A program made the position numbers and the translations under genes. The notes under the pieces were generated by a model. The model made no database searches. It saw only the letters and a list, made by a program, of their open reading frames with translations, and was not told the origin of the DNA. From Streptomyces sp. NBC_01276 (lineage in GTDB: Bacteria; Actinomycetota; Actinomycetes; Streptomycetales; Streptomycetaceae), in the NCBI RefSeq assembly GCF_041435355.1, contig NZ_CP108442.1, positions 7,686,501-7,750,500 on the forward strand: 64,000 bases of DNA, given 5' to 3'. Positions 1-8,103 of the stretch are shown here, piece by piece (the first letter of the stretch is position 1; every line of letters starts with the position of its first letter).

Positions 1-74
1 GGAACGGCATGCGGCACGGCGGAGGGGGAGGCCGGGAGGCGGACCGGGCGGCGGCGCCGGACGACGGGCCCGCG

Positions 75-905
75 ATGACGTCGTTCGACGAGATCTACGA
101 CCGGCCGGACCCGAGGGACTTCTTCCGCGGCCTCGGCCGCTGGCGGTACCGGACCCCGCACCACGCGCAGGACGTCTTCCGCCGCCTGACGGCCGCACGC
201 CGACGGGCCGCGGCCTCCGGGCCCCTCGCCGTCCTGGACATCTGCTGCTCCTACGGGATCAACGCGGCCCTGCTCAACCACGACCTGACCCTGGACGACC
301 TCTACGCCCACTACACGTCGCCGCGGGCGGCCGGGCTCACCACCGCGGAGCTGATCGAACGGGACCGGGCCTTCTACGCCGCCCGGCGGCGCCCCGACGC
401 CGTGCCGGTGATCGGGCTCGACCCGGCCGCCGGTGCCATCGCCTACGCGTGCTCCGTCGGCCTCCTGGACGAGGGGTTCGCCGTGAACCTGGAAACGGAG
501 CCTGCCGATGCCCGTCTCCTGGCCGCCGTACGCCCGGTGGGGCTGATCACCGTCACCGGCGGTGCGAGCTTCCTGTCCCCCCGCACCTTCCGGCCGCTCC
601 TCGGCGCCGCGCGGGAGGAGGTGTGGGTCGCCGCGTTCGTCCTGCGCACCGGCTCGTACCGGACCATCGCCGACGGGCTGGCACCCTTCGGACTGATCAC
701 CGAGAAGGTGGCGGAACCCACCTATCCGCAACGCCGGTTCACGAGCGCCGCCGAGCAGCGGCGCGCCGTCGACGCGGTGACCGCCCTCGGCGAGGACCCC
801 CGCGGCAAGGAGGACGCCGGCTGGTTCCACACCGCCTTCCACCTCTCGCGCCCCTCACCGGACACCACGGCCGTCCCGCTCTCCACCTTCCTGCGCGACG
901 TGTGA
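75..905 (+). CDS. SAM-methyltransferase-like protein
   Basis: A 276-residue protein of unconfirmed activity. A hydrophobic strand followed by DICCSYGINAA (about residues 53-65) resembles the SAM-binding loop of class I methyltransferases. The segment GLDPAAGAIAYACSVGL further on fits the second strand with an acidic residue. The usual GxGxG is absent (CCSYG instead), so SAM binding is inferred. I chose the ATG at 75 because the upstream in-frame stretch from position 9 is low-complexity Gly/Arg and does not look coded. It runs in the same direction as the HAD gene 50 bp downstream. It could also be a non-catalytic Rossmann-fold protein. Confidence 0.6.
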   Translation: MTSFDEIYDRPDPRDFFRGLGRWRYRTPHHAQDVFRRLTAARRRAAASGPLAVLDICCSYGINAALLNHDLTLDDLYAHYTSPRAAGLTTAELIERDRAFYAARRRPDAVPVIGLDPAAGAIAYACSVGLLDEGFAVNLETEPADARLLAAVRPVGLITVTGGASFLSPRTFRPLLGAAREEVWVAAFVLRTGSYRTIADGLAPFGLITEKVAEPTYPQRRFTSAAEQRRAVDAVTALGEDPRGKEDAGWFHTAFHLSRPSPDTTAVPLSTFLRDV

Positions 906-954
906 CCCGGCGCCCGGCGGCCGACCCCCGGACGGACGATGGCATGATCGGCCC

Positions 955-1635
955 GTGACCAGCGAACCCAACCGGCCCGCCGACCGCCGGACCCACGTCC
1001 TGTTCGACGTCGACGGCACACTGATCGACGCCCTGGACAACCAGCGCCGCGTCTGGCGGACCTGGGCGGAGCGCCACGGACTGGATCCCGACGAGGTGCA
1101 CCGGATCGCCCTGCGGACACGGCCCGTGGAGACCTTCGCGCAGGTCGCTCCGGACCGCGATCCGCGGGAGTGCCTGGCGGCCCTGCACGAACTGGAGGAC
1201 GAGGACGTCCGGTCCGGCGCCTACACGGCGTTCGACGGCGCGGCGGAGCTGCTGTCCCGCCTGCCGTCCGCGTCCTGGGCGTTGGTGACCTCGAACTACG
1301 AGCACCGGGTGCGCGGCCGCTTCGCCCGGACCGGCCTGCCCGTCCCGGCCCTGATCGTGGACGCGGCCGCCGTCGACGAGGGCAAACCCTCACCGGCCCC
1401 CTACCTCAGTGCCGCCGCCCGGCTGGGCGCCGACCCGCGGGACTGCCTGGTCGTCGAGGACGCCCCGTCGGGAGTGCTGTCGGGACTGCGCGCCGGGATG
1501 ACGGTGTGGGGCGTCAACACCCCGGCCGCGGTGGAGGGCGTCCACCGCCACTACCCGACCCTGCGCGCAGCCGTCCCCGACATCCTCGCGTTCGCCTCCG
1601 GAGCGCGCGGGGAGGCGTCGCACCCCTCCCGGTAG
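955..1635 (+). CDS. HAD-superfamily phosphatase (phosphoglycolate-phosphatase-like)
   Basis: 226 residues, the normal size for a HAD subclass I phosphatase. Motif I is LFDVDGTLID (nucleophile Asp18, general acid Asp20). Motif II is the TS of ALVTSNYEHR, the motif III lysine is in DEGKPSP, and motif IV is VVEDAPSG. The small cap between motifs I and II has the alpha-helical form seen in Gph and beta-PGM-like enzymes, so a small phosphorylated metabolite is the likely substrate. The GTG start sits six bases after CATGAT (943-948), a -10-like hexamer, so the mRNA is probably leaderless. The true substrate cannot be read from the sequence. Confidence 0.85.
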   Translation: MTSEPNRPADRRTHVLFDVDGTLIDALDNQRRVWRTWAERHGLDPDEVHRIALRTRPVETFAQVAPDRDPRECLAALHELEDEDVRSGAYTAFDGAAELLSRLPSASWALVTSNYEHRVRGRFARTGLPVPALIVDAAAVDEGKPSPAPYLSAAARLGADPRDCLVVEDAPSGVLSGLRAGMTVWGVNTPAAVEGVHRHYPTLRAAVPDILAFASGARGEASHPSR

Positions 1636-1659
1636 CCCGCCGGCCCGCGGCGCGGCGGC

Positions 1660-2256
1660 TCAGCCCGTGAAGAGGGCCGTGAGACGGGCGTCGAGGACGT
1701 CCTGGGCCGCCCGGGGGGTGAGGTGGCCGATCAGGACGTGGGTGGTGAGCCCGTCCGCGAGGGCGAGGAGGGTGCGGGCCTCGCGCCGCGGGTCCACGGG
1801 GACGGCGCGGGCGGGGTCCTCGACGGCCTCCGCGACGAGACCCGCGAAGGACTCCTCCAGCGCGGCGTAGCTCGCCCTGAGGGTGCCGGCCAGGGCCTCG
1901 CTGACCGCTGCCTGGGCGACGAAGGCGAGCCAGACCCTGGCCTCGGCGCGGTGTTCCTCCCGCAGCAGGGCGACCTCCGTGGCCGCGTGCCCCAGGGCGG
2001 TGGCGGCCGACTGGGCCGGGCTCCTGACGAGGCGGGCCCGCACGCGGCGCCCGATCCGCTCGCCGATGTGCCCGAGCGCGAACACGAGCATCTCCTCCTT
2101 GGTGCGGAAGCACCGCTGCACGGCGCCCATCGACACCTGGGCGCGGGCCGCGACGTCGCGCAGGGTCACGCCCTCCAGCCCGTGCTCGTCGGCGAGTTCG
2201 CAGACGGCCTCGGCGACGATGCGGCGCCGGTCCGCGTGGTCCACCTGTCTGGGCAT
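1660..2256 (-). CDS. TetR-family repressor, divergent from amidase
   Basis: 198 residues. The N-terminal TetR DNA-binding domain has helix-turn-helix VTLRDVAARAQVSMGAVQRC (about residues 26-45) followed by FRTKEEML. The C-terminal ligand domain is all-helical. The reading frame is open far upstream, but the conserved HTH spacing and the AAAGG ribosome-binding sequence place the start at the ATG ending at 2256. It is divergent from the amidase at 2405, with two palindromes in the 148-bp gap, so it most likely represses itself and the amidase. The inducer is unknown. Confidence 0.88.
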   Translation of the reverse strand: MPRQVDHADRRRIVAEAVCELADEHGLEGVTLRDVAARAQVSMGAVQRCFRTKEEMLVFALGHIGERIGRRVRARLVRSPAQSAATALGHAATEVALLREEHRAEARVWLAFVAQAAVSEALAGTLRASYAALEESFAGLVAEAVEDPARAVPVDPRREARTLLALADGLTTHVLIGHLTPRAAQDVLDARLTALFTG

Positions 2257-2296
2257 GTCCGCCGCCTTTCCCGGGAGGGGTCCTCTTCCGCTCCGG

Positions 2297-2357
2297 ACTT
2301 TATCCGATGCGGGCGCATCGGTTCGCGGGCTACAGTTCCGATGCGCACGCATCGGAA
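2297..2357. promoter_or_regulatory. Paired palindromic operators and divergent -10 boxes (TetR/amidase)
   Basis: Two near-identical palindromes, CCGATGCGggCGCATCGG (2304-2321) and CCGATGCGcaCGCATCGG (2338-2355), are spaced 34 bp start to start. Each has 8-bp arms around a 2-bp centre; the second extends to TT...AA (2336-2357). Candidate -10 boxes are TACAGT (2331-2336) toward the amidase and TAAAGT (complement of 2297-2302) toward the TetR gene. Operator 1 covers the amidase -35 region and operator 2 its start site, so one regulator could block both promoters. Confidence 0.75.
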
Positions 2358-2404
2358 CGTGTGCGCGAACGTGCACGTGAAGGTCAACGGGAAGGAGGCG
2401 TGCC

Positions 2405-3889
2405 ATGCGGGACGCCCTGTGGAGGATGTCGGCCGGCGCACAGGCGAAGGCGGTGCGCGACGGGGAGGTCTCGGCCCTCGAACTGGTCGACGCCCACCTG
2501 GAACGCATCGCCGAGGTCAACCCGATGGTCAACGCCGTGACCCGCACCCTCGCGGACCGTGCCCGGGAGGCCGCCGAGCGGACGGACCGCCGCCGGGCCG
2601 CGGGCGAGGTGCTCGGGCCGCTCGCGGGCGTGCCGTTCACCGTGAAGGAGAGCACGCCGGTCGAAGGCGTACCGACCACCTTCGGCGTCGAGCGCTTCCG
2701 CGACCTCGTCGCCCCGGCCGACGCGATCCCCGTGGCGCGGCTGCGTGCGGCCGGCGCCGTCCCCATCGGGCACACCAACATCCCGACCCTGATCCTGGCC
2801 GGGATGCACACGCGCAGCGAACTGTTCGGGGACACGGTCAACCCCTGGGACCCCGCCCGGACCCCCGGCGGCAGCAGCGGGGGCGACGGGGTCGCCGTCG
2901 CCACCGGTATGGCGGCCCTCGGGCTCGGCAACGACTCCGGCGGATCGGTCCGCATCCCCGCCCAGTTCTGCGGGGTGGCCGCGCTGAAGCCGACCACCGG
3001 GCGCTTCCCGGCCGACCGGCGCGTCCTCGGCCCGGACGACCCCGGCCCAGCGTCCCAGTTCCTGGTCACCGACGGCCCGCTGGCCCGCAGCGTCGCCGAC
3101 CTGCGACTGGCCTACGAGGTGCTGGCCGGCCCCGATCCGCGCGATCCGCAGGCCGTCCCCGTGCCCCTCTACGGGGAGCCGCTTCCCGGCCCCGTGAAGG
3201 TCGCGGTCGTCGCGGACCCCGGGGGACACGGCGTGCACCCCACGGTCCGCGCCGCCGTCGAGGCCGCGGCCGCCGCCCTGCGGGACGCCGGATACGACGT
3301 GCGGGAGGTGCCGGACGTCCCCAGGCTGGACGAGGCCCTCGACGCCTACGGGCGGATCACCGTCACCGAGTTCGCCCCGGCCTGGCCGGTGGTGCGCGGG
3401 CTGCTCGGCGAGGGCGGCGACCGCTACATCGCCATGGCGATGGAACGTACCCCGCCCGCGACCGCGGACGAGCTGGTGAAGCTGATGGGCACCTGGTTGG
3501 GCATCCGCCGCTCGTGGGCCGAATTCCTCGACGAGCACCCGCTGTTGCTGGGCCCGGTGTTCACCGAGCCGCCGGTCGGGCCGGGCCTGGAATCCCGTGA
3601 CCGGGCCGGCCGGGACCGGGTGGCCACGGCCATGCGCCTGTGTACCGCGACCAGTTTCGTCGGCGTGCCGGCCGTGGCCGTTCCCACCGGGGTGACGGAC
3701 GGGCTGCCCTGCGGAGTCCAGATCGTCGGGCGCGCGTTCCGCGAGGACCTGTGCCTGGCCGCGGCCCGTGCGGTCGAGGAACGGCTCGGGGGCCTGGCCC
3801 CGGTCGATCCGCGCCGGCCTGCGGGAGCCCCGGCTCCTACGGGTACCGGACCCGGCCGGGGCCGGTGCGGCCCGGACGCTCGTCCGTGA
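2405..3889 (+). CDS. Amidase (amidase-signature family)
   Basis: 494 residues, typical of amidase-signature hydrolases, which cleave C-N amide bonds in the cytoplasm. The Ser-cisSer-Lys triad is visible: Lys81 in VPFTVKES, the cis-Ser in GGSSGG (about residues 155-160), and nucleophile Ser181 in NDSGGSVRIP. The C-terminal part includes the substrate-pocket segment GVPAVAVPTGVTDGLPCGVQ. A good AAGGAGG lies just upstream of the ATG. The divergent TetR gene and its two operators suggest substrate- or amide-inducible expression. It could be a general amidase or an aryl or peptide amidase. GatA is unlikely because no gatB or gatC is nearby. Confidence 0.9.
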   Translation: MRDALWRMSAGAQAKAVRDGEVSALELVDAHLERIAEVNPMVNAVTRTLADRAREAAERTDRRRAAGEVLGPLAGVPFTVKESTPVEGVPTTFGVERFRDLVAPADAIPVARLRAAGAVPIGHTNIPTLILAGMHTRSELFGDTVNPWDPARTPGGSSGGDGVAVATGMAALGLGNDSGGSVRIPAQFCGVAALKPTTGRFPADRRVLGPDDPGPASQFLVTDGPLARSVADLRLAYEVLAGPDPRDPQAVPVPLYGEPLPGPVKVAVVADPGGHGVHPTVRAAVEAAAAALRDAGYDVREVPDVPRLDEALDAYGRITVTEFAPAWPVVRGLLGEGGDRYIAMAMERTPPATADELVKLMGTWLGIRRSWAEFLDEHPLLLGPVFTEPPVGPGLESRDRAGRDRVATAMRLCTATSFVGVPAVAVPTGVTDGLPCGVQIVGRAFREDLCLAAARAVEERLGGLAPVDPRRPAGAPAPTGTGPGRGRCGPDARP

Positions 3890-4055
3890 GGGAGACCGTC
3901 AGGCCCCGGTGGACGGAAGCCGGTTCGCGAAGCCGGTCCGCCAGGGTGGCGAACGCGAGGCCGGAGGCCCCCGGCGGGGACGTCCGGCACACCGCGTCGG
4001 GACCGCTTTCCGGCGGGTCCGGCGCCTGGCGGCCGCGGCCGGTCAGTGCGGCCGG

Positions 4056-5087
4056 TCAGTGCGGGAGGTCGACCGACACGTACGGGGCCAGCGCCCGCAG
4101 GAAGTCGGCCGCGTCGAACACGGCGCCCGCCGAGGCCACGCCCGTGGTCCGCGCCCGGCCCGTCAGCAGGCGCTGGACGGCCTCCACCGCCAACGGGGCG
4201 GTGACCGCGTAGATGTCCCGCCCGCGGGCCGTGACGCGCCGCTCGACGCCGTCCGCGCGGACCAGGACGTCGACGGCGAAGAGCTGGTCCGAGCGCCCCA
4301 GCGCGTCCACCGCCTCGGGAGCGGGAGTGTCCTGTGAGGCCAGGTCCCCGGCCGCCTCGACGCTCATGTACGTCCGCACGTCCGGCACTTCCAGGTGGCT
4401 CGGCACGGTGACGACATCGGCCATCGTGAACTCCGCGATCACCGACCGCCGTCCGAGCGGGCCGGGGAAGTCCCAGTCCACCACCTTCGGTTCGTCGTCG
4501 TGGTACCGCAGCGCACCGTCCGCGAAGCGCACCCGACGCCCCGCGCGGCGCTCGTGGGACACCGCCCCGGCCGCCCGCGTGCCCTCCGTGGGGTGCCAGC
4601 TGCTCAACCCGTACGCCACGTGCACCTCGTCCGCCGCCGTCCTGTCACCCAGGGCCGCGGTCACCAGGAGGTCGCCCAGACCGCCGTAGAACGCCATCGC
4701 CGGCACCACCGCCACCCCGGCCTTCCGGGCGGCCTCGGCGTGCTCGGCGAACGTGGCGGCGTTGGCCTCGATCTCCGCCGCCACGTCCACGTACGGGATG
4801 CCCGCGCGCAGCGCCGCCTCCACCACCGGGCCGGCCGTCACCGCGAACGGTCCGGCGCAGTTGACGACCGCCGCCGCACCCGCCAGGGCCCGGTCCAGGG
4901 AATCCGGGTCGTCCACGGCGGCCGGCCGCACCGCCACCCCGCCCCACTCGGCGGCCAGCTCCTCCAGGCGCGCCGCGTTCCGCCCCGAGACCACCGTGGT
5001 GATCCCGCGCCTCAGGAGCTCGGCCACGACGAAACGCCCCGTGTGCCCCGTCGCCCCGTACACCACCACTGCCGCCGCTGTGCTCAT
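4056..5087 (-). CDS. Saccharopine-dehydrogenase-like NAD(P)-binding oxidoreductase
   Basis: 343 residues. It begins with a Rossmann fold whose dinucleotide loop is VVVYGATGHTGRF, then SGRNAARLEELA, as in the saccharopine dehydrogenase / trans-acting enoyl reductase group. The middle segment (VVNCAGPFAVTAGPVVEAAL, DVAAE) matches the family's conserved N-terminal domain. The start is the ATG ending at 5087, because the upstream in-frame extension runs into the divergent GlxA gene. True saccharopine dehydrogenase activity is not implied. Relatives reduce or isomerise lipid or polyketide intermediates. It is divergent from the GlxA-type regulator at 5186, its likely controller. Confidence 0.8.
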   Translation of the reverse strand: MSTAAAVVVYGATGHTGRFVVAELLRRGITTVVSGRNAARLEELAAEWGGVAVRPAAVDDPDSLDRALAGAAAVVNCAGPFAVTAGPVVEAALRAGIPYVDVAAEIEANAATFAEHAEAARKAGVAVVPAMAFYGGLGDLLVTAALGDRTAADEVHVAYGLSSWHPTEGTRAAGAVSHERRAGRRVRFADGALRYHDDEPKVVDWDFPGPLGRRSVIAEFTMADVVTVPSHLEVPDVRTYMSVEAAGDLASQDTPAPEAVDALGRSDQLFAVDVLVRADGVERRVTARGRDIYAVTAPLAVEAVQRLLTGRARTTGVASAGAVFDAADFLRALAPYVSVDLPH

Positions 5088-5185
5088 CGTTCCCCCTGCT
5101 CTCGCTGTGCCGATGCGGTAAGTCTCGTCGCGGGGGAGGCCGGGGTGTGATGGTCCGGAACGACACCGCCCGTACACTTTCGGAC

Positions 5186-6142
5186 ATGCCCACTGTCGCG
5201 CTGCTCGCCGCTGGTGACCTGCTCCACTTCGAACTGGGGGTGGCCTACGAGATCTTCGGGAATCCCCCGCGCGAGGCCGTGGACGGCTGGTACGACGTAC
5301 TGCTCTGCGGGCCGGGGCCGGTACGCGTCGGGCCGTTCCGGGTCGAGCCGGACCACGGGCTGGAGCGCCTCGCCGCCGCCGACACCGTGATCGTGCCCGC
5401 GTGCGCCGACATCGACGTACCGCCGTCCCCGGAGCTGGTCGAGGCCGTACGCGCGGCCCACGAGGCGGGTGCCCGGGTGGCCTCCCTGTGCACGGGGGCG
5501 TTCCTGCTCGGCGCCGCCGGCCTGCTGGACGGCCGCCGGGCCACGACCCACTGGGCGCACGCCGAGGAGCTGAGCGCACGTCATCCCCGAGCCGTGGTCG
5601 ACCCGGACGTGCTGTACACGGACAACGGCAGCGTCCTCACGGCGGCGGGGAAGGCCGCAGCCGTGGACCTCTGCCTGCACCTGGTCCACCTCGACCACGG
5701 CGCGCTCATCGCCAACTCCGTGGCCCGGCGCCTGGTCATGCCGCCCCACCGGCCCGGCGGCCAGGCCCAGTTCGTGGCCTCGCCGGTGCCGGTGAAGGGC
5801 GACCACGTGCTGGCGGGCCTGCTCGCCTGGGTCCTGGAGCGGCTGGACCGGCCACTGACCGTGGCCGACATGGCCCGCAAGGCGAACACGAGCCCGCGCC
5901 ACCTCGGCCGGCAGTTCCGGTCGGTGACCGGGCAGACGCCGCTGCAGTGGCTCCTGACCCAACGGGTGCGGCGTGCGCAGGAGTTGCTGGAGGCCACCGG
6001 CATGAGCGTCGAGTCGGTCGCCCTCGCCACCGGGATGGGCACCGCGACCACGCTCCGCCGCCAGTTCAAACGCACCGTCGGGGTCCCGCCGGACACCTAC
6101 CGCCGCTCGTTCCGCAGCGCCAACCCCTCACGGATCCCATAG
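5186..6142 (+). CDS. GlxA-family transcriptional regulator (DJ-1/PfpI + AraC HTH)
   Basis: 318 residues in two parts. Residues 1 to about 180 form a DJ-1/PfpI-like sensor fold with the elbow segment SLCTGAFLLGAAGLLDGRRA. A tandem AraC-type helix-turn-helix occupies about residues 215-312 (MARKANTSPRHLGRQFRSVTG, then VALATGMGTATTLRRQFKR). Such proteins usually activate or repress an adjacent catabolic gene. The ATG at 5186 lies seven bases after TACACT (5173-5178), which indicates a leaderless transcript and rules against the in-frame ATG at 5147. It faces the saccharopine-dehydrogenase-like gene across about 98 bp. The effector is unknown. Confidence 0.87.
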   Translation: MPTVALLAAGDLLHFELGVAYEIFGNPPREAVDGWYDVLLCGPGPVRVGPFRVEPDHGLERLAAADTVIVPACADIDVPPSPELVEAVRAAHEAGARVASLCTGAFLLGAAGLLDGRRATTHWAHAEELSARHPRAVVDPDVLYTDNGSVLTAAGKAAAVDLCLHLVHLDHGALIANSVARRLVMPPHRPGGQAQFVASPVPVKGDHVLAGLLAWVLERLDRPLTVADMARKANTSPRHLGRQFRSVTGQTPLQWLLTQRVRRAQELLEATGMSVESVALATGMGTATTLRRQFKRTVGVPPDTYRRSFRSANPSRIP

Positions 6143-6455
6143 CCTCCCGTACGTCGTGCTTCATGTGAAATGGTGCAGAAGTGATGAGGTGATGAGAACG
6201 GTCTCAACGGGGGGCGTCCCGTGATGAGATGGTCCATCCCGGGTACCTCGCCCCGGGCAGGCACCCCGATTTCGTGACAGTGATCGTTGCTCTCTGGTGG
6301 GCGCCGGTTCCGACGTGTAGCGTCTGCGGCAGCTGTCGTGGTTCGCAGTACCTGCCCGCGCCCTGGCGTGGGCGCTTTGCTGTGCAGTGCAGGACCAGGG
6401 CGATCACCTCCGGGTCCGCGCGGTGCGGATCCGACATCGACTGAGAGGCACGGCC
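6143..6455 (+). promoter_or_regulatory. Long non-coding leader of cold shock gene
   Basis: 313 bp with no convincing gene. It contains a -10-like TAGCGT (6318-6323). A small hairpin at 6358-6375 (GCGCCC, loop TGGCGT, GGGCGC) is followed directly by TTT, which looks like a weak attenuator or folding element. If transcription starts near 6330, the 5' untranslated region is about 125 nt, consistent with the structured leaders of cold shock mRNAs in other bacteria. The regulatory role is inference. Confidence 0.4.
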
Positions 6456-6659
6456 ATGGCCAGCGGCATCGTGAAGTGGTTCAACTCCGAAAAGGGCTTC
6501 GGTTTCATCGCGCAGGACGGCGGCGGTCCGGACGTCTTCGCGCACTACTCCAACATCAACTCCACCGGCTACCGCGAGCTCCAGGAAGGCCAGGCCGTGA
6601 CCTTCGACGTCACGCAGGGCCAGAAGGGCCCGCAGGCGGAGAACATCACCGTCGCCTGA
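6456..6659 (+). CDS. Cold shock protein (CspA family)
   Basis: 67 residues, the full length of a single cold shock domain. It begins [17 protein letters not shown]; the RNP1 motif is KGFGFI and the RNP2-like motif is VFAHYS (usually VFVHFS, so two conservative changes). It binds single-stranded RNA/DNA in the cytoplasm as an RNA chaperone. The ATG at 6456 matches the family N-terminus; an upstream in-frame ATG at 6387 lies in the leader. A strong terminator follows at 6681. Streptomycetes carry several paralogues, so I give no gene number. Confidence 0.95.
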   Translation: MASGIVKWFNSEKGFGFIAQDGGGPDVFAHYSNINSTGYRELQEGQAVTFDVTQGQKGPQAENITVA

Positions 6660-6680
6660 CCTCGGTCGCAGGCACACCCC

Positions 6681-6713
6681 ACCGCCCCGGAGCACCTGCT
6701 CCGGGGCGGTTTG
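6681..6713 (+). terminator. Rho-independent terminator after cold shock gene
   Basis: A perfect 14-bp GC-rich stem (6681-6694 with 6697-6710) with a 2-base loop, followed by TTGGG. It lies between the convergent cold shock and P450 genes and may serve both strands. Confidence 0.8.
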
Positions 6714-6724
6714 GGTGCCGGGTC

Positions 6725-7939
6725 CTACCGGAGCCGGGTGACCGGCAGCTCCCGCAGGGCGCGGAACCTGAAGGTGCTGTGCCAGCGGAGCCGGTCCGGC
6801 GGGCAGGCCGCCCGCAGGCCGGGGAACCGGTCCACGATCGCCCCCAGGGCCAGCGTGAGCTGCAGCCGGGCCAGGGGCGCCCCCAGGCAGTAGTGCATGC
6901 CCTGTCCGAGGGCGAGGTGGGCCTTGTCGGCGCGGTCGATGTCGAAGCGGTCCGGGTCCGGGTAGCGGTCCGGGTCGCGATGGGCGGAGGCCAGGGCGAA
7001 CAGCACGGTGTCCCCGGCCGGGATCCGTACGCCGCCGATCTCCACCGGCTCCGTGGGGAACCGGCGGATCGCCGTCTGGTTGGGGCTCGTGTACCGCAGG
7101 AGTTCCTCGACCGCGTCCGCCGTGCGCGCGGGTTCGGCCCGCAGGCGGGCCGCCTGCTCGGGGTGGTCGAGGAGGGCGAGCACACCGGCGCTGATGACGT
7201 GCTGGACGTTCTCGCTGCCCGCCCCCAGGATCAGGAAGGCGAGCGAGACGAGCTCCTCCTCGGTGAGCCGGTCCCCCTCGTCGCGGGCCGTGATCAGGTC
7301 CGAAAGCAGGTCGTCGCCGGGTCGGGCGCGCCGCACGGCCACGAGGTCGACCAGGAAGCGGTGGACCTCGCCGATGGACCGGACCAGGTCCTCGCCGGAG
7401 GCAGGGGTGAGCATCGCGGAGATCCAGCCGGAGAACCGTTCCCGGTCGTCGGACGGGACGTCGAGCAGGGCGCCGATGACCCGCAGCGGCAGCGGCCGGG
7501 CGAACTCCGCGACCAGGTCGGCCTCGCCGCCGCCGTCGAGCCGCGCGGCGAGGTGCGCGGTCCGCTCCTCGACGGCGTCCCGGACGGCGTCGCGCAGCCG
7601 GTCCACGTGCCGGGGGGTGAAGCCGTGGGCCACCAGCCGGCGCAGGCGCAGGTGGTCCTCGGGTCCGACGTTCAGCAGGTTGCTGTCGAGCGCCGGCGGC
7701 AGGGAGAAACCGCTGAAGCCCGTGGCCGAGTGCCTCTTGTCCACCGAGAGGCGCTGGTCGGACAGCCCGGCGCGGACGTCCGCCTCGCGGACCACCAGCC
7801 ACACCGCGGAGCCGTCGGGCAGCGCCACCCGGTGCACCGGTCCGGCGGCGCGCAGGGCCGCGTAGACGGCGTGGGGGTCGTGTGCGAAGGGTTCTCCGAA
7901 CGGCTGCGGCAGGGTGACGTCTTGCGATATCCGCGTCAT
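6725..7939 (-). CDS. Cytochrome P450
   Basis: 404 residues, standard for soluble bacterial class I P450s. The I-helix segment is LGAGSENVQ, in which Asn replaces the usual acid-alcohol Thr position of AGxxT. The ExxR of the K-helix is in EELLRYT. The haem loop is ALGQGMHYCLGAPLAR, with the axial Cys near residue 350. It would need ferredoxin and reductase partners, none of which is adjacent. The ATG has AAGGA upstream. An atypical I-helix Thr position is known in some biosynthetic P450s that use substrate-assisted proton delivery. The substrate is unknown. Confidence 0.93.
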   Translation of the reverse strand: MTRISQDVTLPQPFGEPFAHDPHAVYAALRAAGPVHRVALPDGSAVWLVVREADVRAGLSDQRLSVDKRHSATGFSGFSLPPALDSNLLNVGPEDHLRLRRLVAHGFTPRHVDRLRDAVRDAVEERTAHLAARLDGGGEADLVAEFARPLPLRVIGALLDVPSDDRERFSGWISAMLTPASGEDLVRSIGEVHRFLVDLVAVRRARPGDDLLSDLITARDEGDRLTEEELVSLAFLILGAGSENVQHVISAGVLALLDHPEQAARLRAEPARTADAVEELLRYTSPNQTAIRRFPTEPVEIGGVRIPAGDTVLFALASAHRDPDRYPDPDRFDIDRADKAHLALGQGMHYCLGAPLARLQLTLALGAIVDRFPGLRAACPPDRLRWHSTFRFRALRELPVTRLR

Positions 7940-8103
7940 GCGCGTTCCTTACGTGCCCGGGGCGGCCGGCCGCGGCCGCCGGTCGGCGCCGCGGTCCGGA
8001 TGATCATCTCCATCATCGTCGACGACGCATCCTCTCGACCGTCTCCCGCGGGGCGGGCGAGGAGCGACGGCCCGCCGGACGGCCGCCCGGCTACGCTGGC
8101 GCC

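Noticed and set aside
443..4337. Long open frames antisense to or overlapping the genes in the first 5 kb (e.g. on the minus strand at 722-1393 and the plus strand at 1723-3600)
   Set aside because: They are Arg/Gly/Pro-rich shadow frames typical of very GC-rich DNA, with no domain, start signal or codon bias of their own.
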